DNA from: Methylosinus sp. Sm6
GTDB taxonomy: Bacteria; Pseudomonadota; Alphaproteobacteria; Rhizobiales; Beijerinckiaceae
Length of the DNA stretch: 64,000 nt
Assembly: GCF_019802345.1 (NCBI RefSeq)
Contig: NZ_JAINDZ010000023.1
Location: forward strand, 16,592 to 80,591
Direction of reading: 5' to 3'
Both the position numbers and the translations under genes were made by a program. Shown here in pieces: positions 8,872 through 16,204 of this stretch (positions are counted from its first letter, which is position 1; the number at the start of each line of letters is the position of its first letter). The notes beneath the pieces were generated by a model. That model saw nothing but the letters and a program-made list of their open reading frames with translations, did not search any database and was not told the DNA's origin.

Positions 8872-10154
8872 CGCCCGCCTCCCTCGAGCGGCTCCAGCTC
8901 CTGCGGCGAGAAGAAGAAGCGATGGCCGGGAAAGCCCGCTGCGCCGAGATCGGCGCCGGGATCGTCGACGAGCGTCACCGCGACATGCGCGCGCCCCTCG
9001 AAATCGCGCTCGATCGCCTCGATCACCGCAATTCTGCCGCCGAGCGCCATGTCCATGATGTCGCCTCCCGCCTTCGGCGCGATGCGCATGCGAGCGCCGA
9101 CTGCGAGGCGCGCGACATCGCCGTCCGGCTCGCGAAGCGGCCGAAAGGCGCCATGCAGCGCGTCGAGATCGTTCTGCGTCATGCTCTCGCAGCGCTGCAA
9201 GATGTCGCGCGCGCGCGGATCGGCGGCGGCCATCTCGCGCTTCTCTTCCTGCGAGAGCGTGCGCACGCGCAAGGTCAGCAATTCGTCGATCTCGGCGCTG
9301 TCGAAGAAGGCGTTGCGGCTTTCGGGCGCGACCTGCGGATAGTCATAGAGGATGATCGGCGAAGCGAGCATCATGTCGCGCGCGCCGGCGTCGCCGACCA
9401 GCGTCGGCCATAATCCATCATTGGCGCAAGCGGTCGCCGCGGTGCGATGCCGTTCGGGCGGATCGAGCAGCGACACGAAGGCGCCGCCGCGCGCCCCGAG
9501 GATCAAATGCGCGGAGAGAAAGACGCGCGCCCGCGCCGCTTCGCGCTCCGGCGCGCTCGCGGGCGGCGACAGATTTTCGACGGCGACGCTCACGCGAATG
9601 AGATCGCCCTCCAGCTTCGTCGCCGACACGACCATCTCGCCCTCCACCGCCTCGCTGCTGCGCGCGATCACGGCGACGATCTCGCCGGCGCGCGAGCGGA
9701 TGGGCTCGAGCTCGCGCCTCGCTGCGAAGGAGAAGCGCAGGCGTCGCGCCTCGCCGATGAGATCGGCGATCGCCGCCGCGTCGATATCGACGCGGCGCTC
9801 GATCGCTTCCTCGAAGGAGACGAATTGCGCGCCGTCGACGACGACCGAATCCGCCGCGCGATACTGCGCGATATCGTCGAGCTCGACGGCGGGGCCCGAG
9901 AGCTCGCCGACCTCGCGCCTGCGGTTCTGCAGAAAGCGCAGCGCGAGATCGAGCTCCGCGCCGGCGCCTGCCTCGATCAGAATTTCCGCGCGCATCGACG
10001 CGGCCTCGCCGCCGTCGCGCCGCGCCTCTTTGGGATGAAGCTCGCCGAACATCCAGCGCCGGCGATTCTTCATCGCCGACGGGCGATAGGGATAGAGCAT
10101 GTAGCCTTCATAGAGAACGGCGTCGGCGATCGGCTTCACGCGGTCGATATTCAT
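8868..10154 (-). CDS. Conserved 428-aa protein of group 1h-type hydrogenase operons, function unknown
   Basis: The protein begins MNIDRVKPIADAVLYEGYML and has YPYRPSAMKNRRRW shortly after. The rest is acidic and soluble with no signal peptide, no membrane helix and no Cys-pair metal motif. I recall relatives with the same VLYEGYxLYPYRPS opening next to actinobacterial-type hydrogenase genes. The open frame extends upstream to 10586 but that part overlaps DUF6084 in another frame, so the ATGA-coupled ATG at 10154 is the start. Its stop overlaps the protease start. Possible roles are assembly or scaffolding; nothing in the sequence decides. Confidence 0.75.
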   Translation of the reverse strand: MNIDRVKPIADAVLYEGYMLYPYRPSAMKNRRRWMFGELHPKEARRDGGEAASMRAEILIEAGAGAELDLALRFLQNRRREVGELSGPAVELDDIAQYRAADSVVVDGAQFVSFEEAIERRVDIDAAAIADLIGEARRLRFSFAARRELEPIRSRAGEIVAVIARSSEAVEGEMVVSATKLEGDLIRVSVAVENLSPPASAPEREAARARVFLSAHLILGARGGAFVSLLDPPERHRTAATACANDGLWPTLVGDAGARDMMLASPIILYDYPQVAPESRNAFFDSAEIDELLTLRVRTLSQEEKREMAAADPRARDILQRCESMTQNDLDALHGAFRPLREPDGDVARLAVGARMRIAPKAGGDIMDMALGGRIAVIEAIERDFEGRAHVAVTLVDDPGADLGAAGFPGHRFFFSPQELEPLEGGGR

Positions 10155-10801
10155 GGCGCGGCCCCCGTCGTGACCTCGTCGAGGAGGCGCGCGACGGCGT
10201 CCTCCTCCCCGAGCAATCCCATGCGCCGCTGATAGCGACGCAGCCGCTCGAGCGTCGCCGCGCCGAGACGAATCCAATCGCCCTCTCCGTAATGTCTCGT
10301 CATCAGCCGCTCCAAGGTCGCGACCGGCAGACGGAACGGCGCTTCCTTCGACCAGGGTATCTGCTCGATCTGCAGCGCGCCGCCCTCCTCCGCATAGAAG
10401 ACCGAGCCGCTGAACAGAAACGACAGCGGCGCCGCGCCCTCGACGAGCGCGTCGAAATATTTGGCGCTGGCTGCGGCGATGTCGCGCGTGCAGGCGACGG
10501 GCAGCCGCGCCACCGTCTCCTCGCCGAAGGCGGGAACGGCGACGCTCGCATGAGCGAAGACGAAGCTGCGCATCGATCGCGCCCAATGCTCCGGCGCGCC
10601 GAACAATTCGACGAGCCGCTCCTTCTCCGCCGCGCGATAGGCGCGGCGCGTCGGCTCGATGCGGATTTGACAGCTCAGCATCACATTGCGAATGCGCGCG
10701 CGCGGCGTCAGATTGGCGATGCGCAGACAGAAGACGAGCAAGGGCGAGACCGAGAACGGCTCCGCCTCGACGGCGCTCACCTCGAAGGAGAGATCAACCA
10801 T
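10151..10801 (-). CDS. DUF6084 family protein (hydrogenase operon)
   Basis: The 216-aa soluble protein starts MVDLSFEVSAVEAEPFSVSP and has a beta-rich N-terminal half with RIANLTPRARIRNVMLSCQIRIEPTRRAY broken across residues 27-55, then LFGAPEHWARSMRSF. I recognise it as the DUF6084 family that travels with this hydrogenase class. Function is unknown. It overlaps DUF5947 by 8 bp and the 428-aa gene by 4 bp, so the set is expressed from one message. Confidence 0.72.
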   Translation of the reverse strand: MVDLSFEVSAVEAEPFSVSPLLVFCLRIANLTPRARIRNVMLSCQIRIEPTRRAYRAAEKERLVELFGAPEHWARSMRSFVFAHASVAVPAFGEETVARLPVACTRDIAAASAKYFDALVEGAAPLSFLFSGSVFYAEEGGALQIEQIPWSKEAPFRLPVATLERLMTRHYGEGDWIRLGAATLERLRRYQRRMGLLGEEDAVARLLDEVTTGAAP

Positions 10802-11402
10802 GGACGAATAGTCCTTGCTCCGGCGCTTCGCTCAGCGAAGCGAAAAAGCGCTCGACCTCGTCCCATAGACGGGCGCCGCCCGAGAGTCCCTCCCAGCGTG
10901 CGCGCACGAGGCCGATGAGCGCATAGCAGCGATCGATCGACACGCGAAAATACCGCCCGGCGCCGCGACGATCGACGAGCAGCGCTTCGACGTCGGGAGT
11001 CATGTCGAACAGAATCGGATTTGCGGCGGCGAGCGCGGACCAGGCGTCCTCGCTCAGCACGGATTCGATCCCGCCCGCGGGGCTCGGATAGATGGCGAGC
11101 GGACGACGCTCCTCACCGCTCTCCAGCAGAAAGGCGAGATCGATCGGAATCTGCAGACTGTCCCAGAGATCGTCCGGCAATGTGAAGTCCGCGAGCGCCA
11201 GGGTCGCCGGAACGATGACGCGCAGCGGGCCGCCGGCCGATGCGCGAATGCAGGCCTCGCAGGCGCAGAGGATGCGACGGCTGTGCGGCTCCATCACATG
11301 CCGATGGGCGGCGTCGAGCGCAGCTCCGCAGAGCTCGCAGCGTTCCGCACGGCCGTCGTCCGCGACGAAGCGACGGATTCTGGACACCCAGCCGATGGTC
11401 AT
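10794..11402 (-). CDS. DUF5947 family protein with CxxC/CxxC zinc-like motifs
   Basis: The 202-aa protein has an N-terminal metal-binding look: ERCELCGAAL and, about 20 residues on, ILCACEACIRA, so at least four Cys could bind zinc or iron. The remainder resembles DUF5947, a family restricted largely to group 1h-type hydrogenase loci. The start ATG at 11402 is 3 bp after the stop of the NifU-like gene. Role unknown; a rubredoxin-like or zinc-structural site are both possible. Confidence 0.72.
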   Translation of the reverse strand: MTIGWVSRIRRFVADDGRAERCELCGAALDAAHRHVMEPHSRRILCACEACIRASAGGPLRVIVPATLALADFTLPDDLWDSLQIPIDLAFLLESGEERRPLAIYPSPAGGIESVLSEDAWSALAAANPILFDMTPDVEALLVDRRGAGRYFRVSIDRCYALIGLVRARWEGLSGGARLWDEVERFFASLSEAPEQGLFVHG

Positions 11403-11405
11403 GGC

Positions 11406-11897
11406 TCACTCCGCGAGGCTCGGCGCAGCCGGGGCGCGATCCTCGATGATGATGCTGTCGAGATCGGGGGCGGCCTCGGTGAGCGTCCGCTCGATCTCGC
11501 GACGCGCCGTCGCGCGGTCCGCTCCCTCGTCGGGCAGGCGCAAAGACACGCGAGCGACGGCGTGAGACACGTCCAGAAGATCGATCGACGCGCCCCATGT
11601 CTCGCGCAAGCCGGCGATAGCGCGCCGCAAGCGCGCCTCGGGCTCCTCGGGATGCAGCCCGTGCAGCAGAAGCGCCGCCGACACATAATCATCGGCCGCG
11701 AAGGCGGCGAGCAGACGCCCGCCCTCGGCTCCGCTGGAGGCGATGGTCAGCACGCGCGCGAGCGCGAGCCCATGCAGATCGAGGCAGGAGTCGAGCAGCG
11801 TGCGCGCCAGCGTGCGGGCGGGCGTGTCGCGCGTCTCTTCCAGCGCCTCGATCAGCCGCTCCATCCGGCTCAGACATTCGGCGAGCGCGTCGCTCAT
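11406..11897 (-). CDS. NifU-like (Nfu-fold) protein lacking the Fe-S cysteines
   Basis: The 163-aa protein has an alpha-helical N-terminal part (repeated LIEALEETRDTPARTLARTLL-type helices) and a C-terminal segment that aligns with the Nfu domain (WGASIDLLDVSHAVARVSLRL, then ERTLTEAAPDLDSIIIED). In true Nfu domains a CxxC lies between these parts; here that stretch reads PDEGADRATARRE with no Cys. The ATG overlaps the hhyL stop (ATGA). A NifU-type gene at this position is known in related operons; without the cluster ligands it more likely acts as a structural or assembly partner. Confidence 0.65.
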   Translation of the reverse strand: MSDALAECLSRMERLIEALEETRDTPARTLARTLLDSCLDLHGLALARVLTIASSGAEGGRLLAAFAADDYVSAALLLHGLHPEEPEARLRRAIAGLRETWGASIDLLDVSHAVARVSLRLPDEGADRATARREIERTLTEAAPDLDSIIIEDRAPAAPSLAE

Positions 11898-13699
11898 GAT
11901 CCCTCCCGCGGCGCGCCGAACATCGGCGAATGAACGCGCTCGAGCGTGCGGCCGGCGCCGAGATACATATGCACGCCGCAAGGCAGGCAGGGATCGAAGC
12001 TGCGCACCGTGCGCATGATGTCGATGCCCTTGAACTTGTCGCGGCCGTTCTCCTCGAACAAAGGCGTGTTCTGCACGGCGTCCTCATAGGGACCCGGCGT
12101 GCCGAAGTCGTCGCGCGGCGTCGCGTTCCAGGGCGTCGGCGGATAGGGATGATAATTGGCGATCCTGCCGTCGCGGATGACGAGATGATGCGAGAGCACG
12201 CCGCGCACCGCCTCGTGGAAGCCGCAGCCGATGGCTTCGTCCGGCACGGTGAAATCCGTCCAGGTGCGCGTGCGCCCCGCCTGCACCTCGGCGAACGCCT
12301 TGTCGATGAAATGATAGGCGAGCGCCGCGCAATAGGCCTGAAAGTAAGTGCGCGCCCGGTTGCGCTCGATGGCGTTGCTCCATTTCGGAATTTTCCACTC
12401 GAACTCGCGCTCGGGCCGCAGCGCGGTCTTGGGCAGATAAATCTTCACGCTTTCGCCCGTCGATTTGACATAGCCGACGTCGACGAGCCCGGCGAGCGCG
12501 GTGGACCATAGCCGCGCCAGCGCGCCGCCGCCGGTGTCGAGCGCGAGATGGTCGCCCGTGCGCTTGTCGTACCAGCGCGGGCACATCACCCAGGAGTAAT
12601 TGCCGTCGAAGTCGCGTTTCTGCGGCCGCGGGATCGTCGTCTGATTCCAAGGATGGCGCTGGTCCACCGGATTGCCGAGCGGGTCGGCGGCGACGAAGAT
12701 CTCGCGGCTCTGCCAATCATCGTAGAAGCTCGCGCCGAGCAGGATGCGGATATTGAGATTGATGTCGACGAGATCGGTCGTCACCAGCTTGCCGTCGACG
12801 ATGACGCCGGGCGTGACGAACATAGCGCGGCCCCAATCGGTCATCGTCTCGTAGCGATAGTCGCATTTGTCCGGATCCTGAAAGGCGCCCCAGCAGCCGA
12901 GCAGGATGCGGCGCTGTCCCACGGCTTCGTAGCCGGGCAGAGCCTCGTAGAAGAAATCGAACAGATCATCGTGCAGCGGCACGCATTTCTTCATGAACTC
13001 GGCATATTTGACGAGGCGAACCAGATATTCGGTGAAGAGCTGCACCGAGGGCGTCGTGCCGACGCCGCCCGCATAGAGCGTCGACGGATGCACATGGCGC
13101 CCTTCCATCAGGCTGAACATTTCGCGCGTGTAGCGCGAGACATATAACGTCTCGCGATAGAACTCGCCGGTGAAGGGATTGAGCGCCGTCATGATGTCGG
13201 CGATAGTGCGATAGCCGTGCTCGGCGGCATGCGGCGCCGGCGTCGATTGCGCCTTGGCCCAAACGCTCGGATTGGTCTCCTTGACCATCTGCTCGCAGAA
13301 GTCGACGCCGACGAGATTGTCCTGAAATATGTTGTGATCGAACATATATTCGGCCGCCTCGCCGAGATTGATGATCCAATCCGCGAGCGGCGGCGGCTTG
13401 ATCCCATAGGCCATGTTCTGCGCGTAGACGGAGCAGGTCGCGTGATTGTCGCCGCAGATGCCGCAGATGCGGCTGGTGATGAAATGCGCGTCGCGCGGAT
13501 CCTTGCCCTTCAGGAACACGCTGTAGCCGCGAAAAATCGACGAGGTGCTGTGGCATTCGGCGACGCTGCGGTTGTCGAAATCGATCTTGGTGAATATGCC
13601 GAGGCTGCCGACGATGCGGGTGATCGGATCCCAATTCATCTCGACGAGATTGGGAGAGGACTTTCGCTCATCGTGGATGCGGCGCGCTTTCTCGTCCAT
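11894..13699 (-). CDS. hhyL: [NiFe] hydrogenase large subunit, group 1h (actinobacterial-type)
   Basis: The 601-aa catalytic subunit binds the Ni-Fe(CN)2CO site that splits H2. The N-terminal L1 motif is RICGICGDNHA (Cys79, Cys82) and the C-terminal L2 motif is DPCLPCGVH (Cys571, Cys574), giving all four Ni ligands. Twenty-four residues follow His577, a tail that the operon's own protease would be expected to remove. Length and the SFDPCLPCGVHMY context fit the group 1h family known for oxidising H2 at very low concentration. It starts 9 bp after hhyS. Confidence 0.93.
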   Translation of the reverse strand: MDEKARRIHDERKSSPNLVEMNWDPITRIVGSLGIFTKIDFDNRSVAECHSTSSIFRGYSVFLKGKDPRDAHFITSRICGICGDNHATCSVYAQNMAYGIKPPPLADWIINLGEAAEYMFDHNIFQDNLVGVDFCEQMVKETNPSVWAKAQSTPAPHAAEHGYRTIADIMTALNPFTGEFYRETLYVSRYTREMFSLMEGRHVHPSTLYAGGVGTTPSVQLFTEYLVRLVKYAEFMKKCVPLHDDLFDFFYEALPGYEAVGQRRILLGCWGAFQDPDKCDYRYETMTDWGRAMFVTPGVIVDGKLVTTDLVDINLNIRILLGASFYDDWQSREIFVAADPLGNPVDQRHPWNQTTIPRPQKRDFDGNYSWVMCPRWYDKRTGDHLALDTGGGALARLWSTALAGLVDVGYVKSTGESVKIYLPKTALRPEREFEWKIPKWSNAIERNRARTYFQAYCAALAYHFIDKAFAEVQAGRTRTWTDFTVPDEAIGCGFHEAVRGVLSHHLVIRDGRIANYHPYPPTPWNATPRDDFGTPGPYEDAVQNTPLFEENGRDKFKGIDIMRTVRSFDPCLPCGVHMYLGAGRTLERVHSPMFGAPREGS

Positions 13700-13708
13700 C
13701 TCGTTCTC

Positions 13709-14800
13709 CTAGAGCGGGTAGACTTCCTCGGGCTTGTCGGGATGATAGCCGGTGGTGCGCTCGGCCTCGTTGTGCCGCCATTTCGGCTCTCTGCTCAGCG
13801 TCGAATTGGTGAGGCGGCGCAGATTGCGGATGAGGAATCCATAAGGCGTGACCAGCGTGGAGGAGATGCGCGCGCCGGGCGGCTCGTCCATGAACGGCAT
13901 GAGCTTGTCGGGAAAGCCCGGCATGGTGCAGCCGATGCAGATTCCGCCGACGTTCGGGCAGCCGCCTATGCCGGAGATCCAGCCGCGCTTTGGCACATTG
14001 CATTGGACGACCGGTCCCCAGCAGCCGATCTTCACCAGGCATTTGCGCGAGCCATATTCATGCGCGAAATCCGCCTGCTCGTAATAAGCGGCGCGATCGC
14101 AGCCCTGATGCACCGTCATGCCGAACAGCCATTTCGGCCGCAGCTCCTCGTCCAGCGGAATCATCGGCGCGAGGCCGGCGAGCTGACGCAGCACATAGAG
14201 CAGCGTCTCCATGAAATTGTCCGGCTGCACCGGACAGCCGGGGACATTCACGATCGGCAATCCCGCTTTCGACTGCCACTGCCAGCCGAGATAATCGGCG
14301 AGGCCCATGCAGCCGGTCGGATTGCCTTTCATCGCGTGCACGCCGCCATAGGTCGCGCAGGTCCCCGCCGCGATCACGCCCAGCGCCTTGGGCGCGAGGC
14401 GATCGATCCATTCGGTGGTCCTGATCGGCTGCCCGGTCTCCGCATCCGTGCCCACGGCCGCCCAATAGCCGTCGCCGCTCAGATGCTCATTGGGGATCGA
14501 GCCTTCGACGACCAGCAGGAAATTGTCCAGCTCGCCGCGCGCGGCCTGATGAAAGAAGCTCATAAAATCATCGCCGACCTCATAGGCGAGAACGGCGTTG
14601 TGCAAATGGACCTTCGGCAGGCCGGGAACGGCGCCGAGCAGAACATCCTCTATGCTGGGCTCGCTCGCAGCCGTGATCGAGACCGTGTCGCCGTCGCAGG
14701 AGAGGCCGGCGGTGATCCAGAGGATATGCACCTCTTCGATGTTCGGAACATGCTGGGTAGAGCGTCCATAAGGGACAGTGTCCCGAGCCGCCTCGACCAT
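13709..14800 (-). CDS. hhyS: [NiFe] hydrogenase small subunit, group 1h, with CxxD proximal-cluster motif
   Basis: The 363-aa electron-transfer subunit has no Tat signal, so the enzyme is probably cytoplasmic-facing. The proximal-cluster motif is LSCDGD (Cys35, Asp38) instead of the usual CxxC; the group 1h enzyme of Ralstonia eutropha has a three-Cys one-Asp proximal cluster at this place. Other ligands are GTCATYGG, GCPVQPD, GCDRAAYY with RKCLVKIGCWGPVVQC, and GGCPNVGGICIGCTMPGFPD for the medial and distal clusters. The start has GGAGG five bases upstream. It heads an operon of eight coupled minus-strand genes. Confidence 0.94.
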   Translation of the reverse strand: MVEAARDTVPYGRSTQHVPNIEEVHILWITAGLSCDGDTVSITAASEPSIEDVLLGAVPGLPKVHLHNAVLAYEVGDDFMSFFHQAARGELDNFLLVVEGSIPNEHLSGDGYWAAVGTDAETGQPIRTTEWIDRLAPKALGVIAAGTCATYGGVHAMKGNPTGCMGLADYLGWQWQSKAGLPIVNVPGCPVQPDNFMETLLYVLRQLAGLAPMIPLDEELRPKWLFGMTVHQGCDRAAYYEQADFAHEYGSRKCLVKIGCWGPVVQCNVPKRGWISGIGGCPNVGGICIGCTMPGFPDKLMPFMDEPPGARISSTLVTPYGFLIRNLRRLTNSTLSREPKWRHNEAERTTGYHPDKPEEVYPL

Positions 14801-14823
14801 GCTCGCCTCCGCTCTTCACCTCT

Positions 14824-14858
14824 AGGACTCAAACGCGGACCTGAGGAACCAAACGCGG
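14824..14858 (-). promoter_or_regulatory. Tandem 15-bp direct repeat upstream of the hydrogenase operon
   Basis: Two copies of AGGAnnCAAACGCGG (plus-strand sense) lie at 14824-14838 and 14844-14858, exactly 20 bp apart, about two helical turns. They end 24 bp before the hhyS start codon. Spacing and position suggest an activator or repressor site; no regulator is identified. Confidence 0.45.
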
Positions 14859-15033
14859 CGTTGTGGTTTTAGTTCCTGATCCGACCGCGGCGGGCGAGCG
14901 GCGCGGCGGCGCTCTCGGCCGGCCGTCGCTCGCATAAGTGGAATTGCGAAATTTGCGGGCGCCGCGCCCTCGACTAGGCTCGATTTCGCCATCATTCACA
15001 TGCGCGGTCGACGACTCGAAGGATGTGAGCGAA

Positions 15034-15339
15034 ATGATCGACCTCGGCGACAGGCTGGCGAGGCTCCTGTTCGAAACATTCGGCTCCGCGGCGCGCCCCT
15101 GGGACGAGCTGCCGCCAGCGGAGCGGGATCGCTATTTCCGCACGGCGCAGGATGTGTTGCGGGAGGTCGCGGCGAGCGCGCCCTTCGACGCGGAGACGCT
15201 CGTCGAGAGAGTGCGGGAGACGCGACCGACGCGGCTCGGCTTCCTCTACATGACCTATGCGCTCAATCGAACGGAAGCGGCCGCTCTGCTCGCCGCGCGC
15301 GCCGGTCTGCCGCGCCGCCAGAGAAAGCCGGCGGCATGA
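15034..15339 (+). CDS. Small unknown protein
   Basis: A 101-aa protein starting MIDLGDRLARLLFETFGSAA, probably all helical, without signal peptide or Cys. An AAGGA lies about ten bases before the ATG at 15034; an earlier in-frame ATG at 14938 would add a Pro/Arg-rich tail unlike a real N-terminus. It diverges from the hydrogenase operon across a 230-bp gap, so it could share control with it. I do not recognise a family. Confidence 0.5.
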   Translation: MIDLGDRLARLLFETFGSAARPWDELPPAERDRYFRTAQDVLREVAASAPFDAETLVERVRETRPTRLGFLYMTYALNRTEAAALLAARAGLPRRQRKPAA

Positions 15340-15392
15340 GCCCGCAGAGCCCCGCCGCGACGGGCGGGGCTCGCTTCCGGCGGACGCAGCGA

Positions 15393-15797
15393 TTACTTGA
15401 CCGCGTAGAAGCCGTATTCGCCGATATTCCCGGCGGGGTTCTGGGTGAAGGTTCCGCCGATCAGAAGACGCGCCCCGGGATCGGACAGATTGCCGGTCCA
15501 CGTCTGGTAGGTGTCATTGGTCGCCGTCGTGATGCGCTGGAAGCTGATGCGGCCGCTGCCCGGGCAATAGAAGCCCTGGATCTTGTCGATCGGCGGGACG
15601 CCGATATTCTGAATGACGCCGGTAATGGCTTTGCACACGCCGGCCGCCGCCTGCGTGCGGATCGTGAGCGTCAGATGACTCTGATTGGCATGCACGTCCC
15701 AGACGCCGACGACCGACGCCGGCCAGGGCTGTGCAAACGCGGAACCGGCTCCGAGAAGACCAGCGGCGAACGATATGGCGAGGATAGTCTTTTTCAT
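15393..15797 (-). CDS. Secreted unknown protein
   Basis: The 134-aa protein has a clear signal peptide (MKKTILAISFAAGLLGAGSA, cleavage near AFA-QP) and a mature part of about 110 residues rich in Thr, Ser and Gly with two Cys (VCKAITG, FYCPGSG) that could form a disulfide. It ends GNIGEYGFYAVK. An AGGAGC site sits just before the ATG at 15797. I do not recognise the family; the beta-rich composition suggests a small periplasmic beta-barrel or lipocalin-like domain. Confidence 0.65.
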   Translation of the reverse strand: MKKTILAISFAAGLLGAGSAFAQPWPASVVGVWDVHANQSHLTLTIRTQAAAGVCKAITGVIQNIGVPPIDKIQGFYCPGSGRISFQRITTATNDTYQTWTGNLSDPGARLLIGGTFTQNPAGNIGEYGFYAVK

Positions 15798-15936
15798 GGA
15801 ATGCTCCTTTTGCAACACAGAACGGGCTCCGAGCACATGCGCTCGTTCCCCTCTACGATCGCGAATATGAGCCTTGCGCCGGCGCTCGTTTGTGCTGTGG
15901 CGCATAGAGCGAGCATGAGCGAAGAAGATCTGCGAG

Positions 15937-15956
15937 AGCGAGCCTGAAGGCTCGCT
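15937..15956. repeat. GCGAGCC/GGCTCGC palindrome (isolated copy)
   Basis: AGCGAGCC-TGAA-GGCTCGCT is one copy of a palindrome family that recurs about ten times in the window. It lies between the secreted protein and ybdD genes, which are both on the minus strand. Confidence 0.7.
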
Positions 15957-15976
15957 ACGAACAGCGGAATAGTCTG

Positions 15977-16204
15977 CTAGCAGCAGCGAAAGGCCCGCCG
16001 GCCTCCCTCGCCGAATCGACTCGCCTGCCGCTCACGAAAATAATCGTCGCGCGTCATCACCGGCTCGTCCGGATGATTGGCGCGCCGATGCGCCGCATAG
16101 GCCTCGTAATCGCCCTGGCCGATCATCAGCTCCGCGCCACGGCGCAGCTTTTTCGCCAGCGCGGCGAGATCAAGCGCGGACGGCGCGCAGATGCGGCAGC
16201 TCAT
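15977..16204 (-). CDS. ybdD: YbdD/YjiX family (DUF466) small protein
   Basis: The 75-aa protein has the family features: an N-terminal RRGAELMIGQGDYEAYAAHRR motif (split here at residues 21-41), HPDEPVMTRDDYFRERQ, and a C-terminal Cys pair, FRCC. It nearly always follows cstA, as here, where it overlaps the cstA end by 35 bp. In enterobacteria the CstA-YbdD pair takes part in pyruvate or peptide uptake; the same role is assumed here. Confidence 0.88.
   Translation of the reverse strand: MSCRICAPSALDLAALAKKLRRGAELMIGQGDYEAYAAHRRANHPDEPVMTRDDYFRERQASRFGEGGRRAFRCC

Noticed and set aside
10155..10586. Upstream extension of the 428-aa hydrogenase-operon gene
   Set aside because: The frame stays open but overlaps DUF6084 in another frame; the ATGA-coupled ATG at 10154 and the conserved opening MNIDRVKPIADAV fit better.
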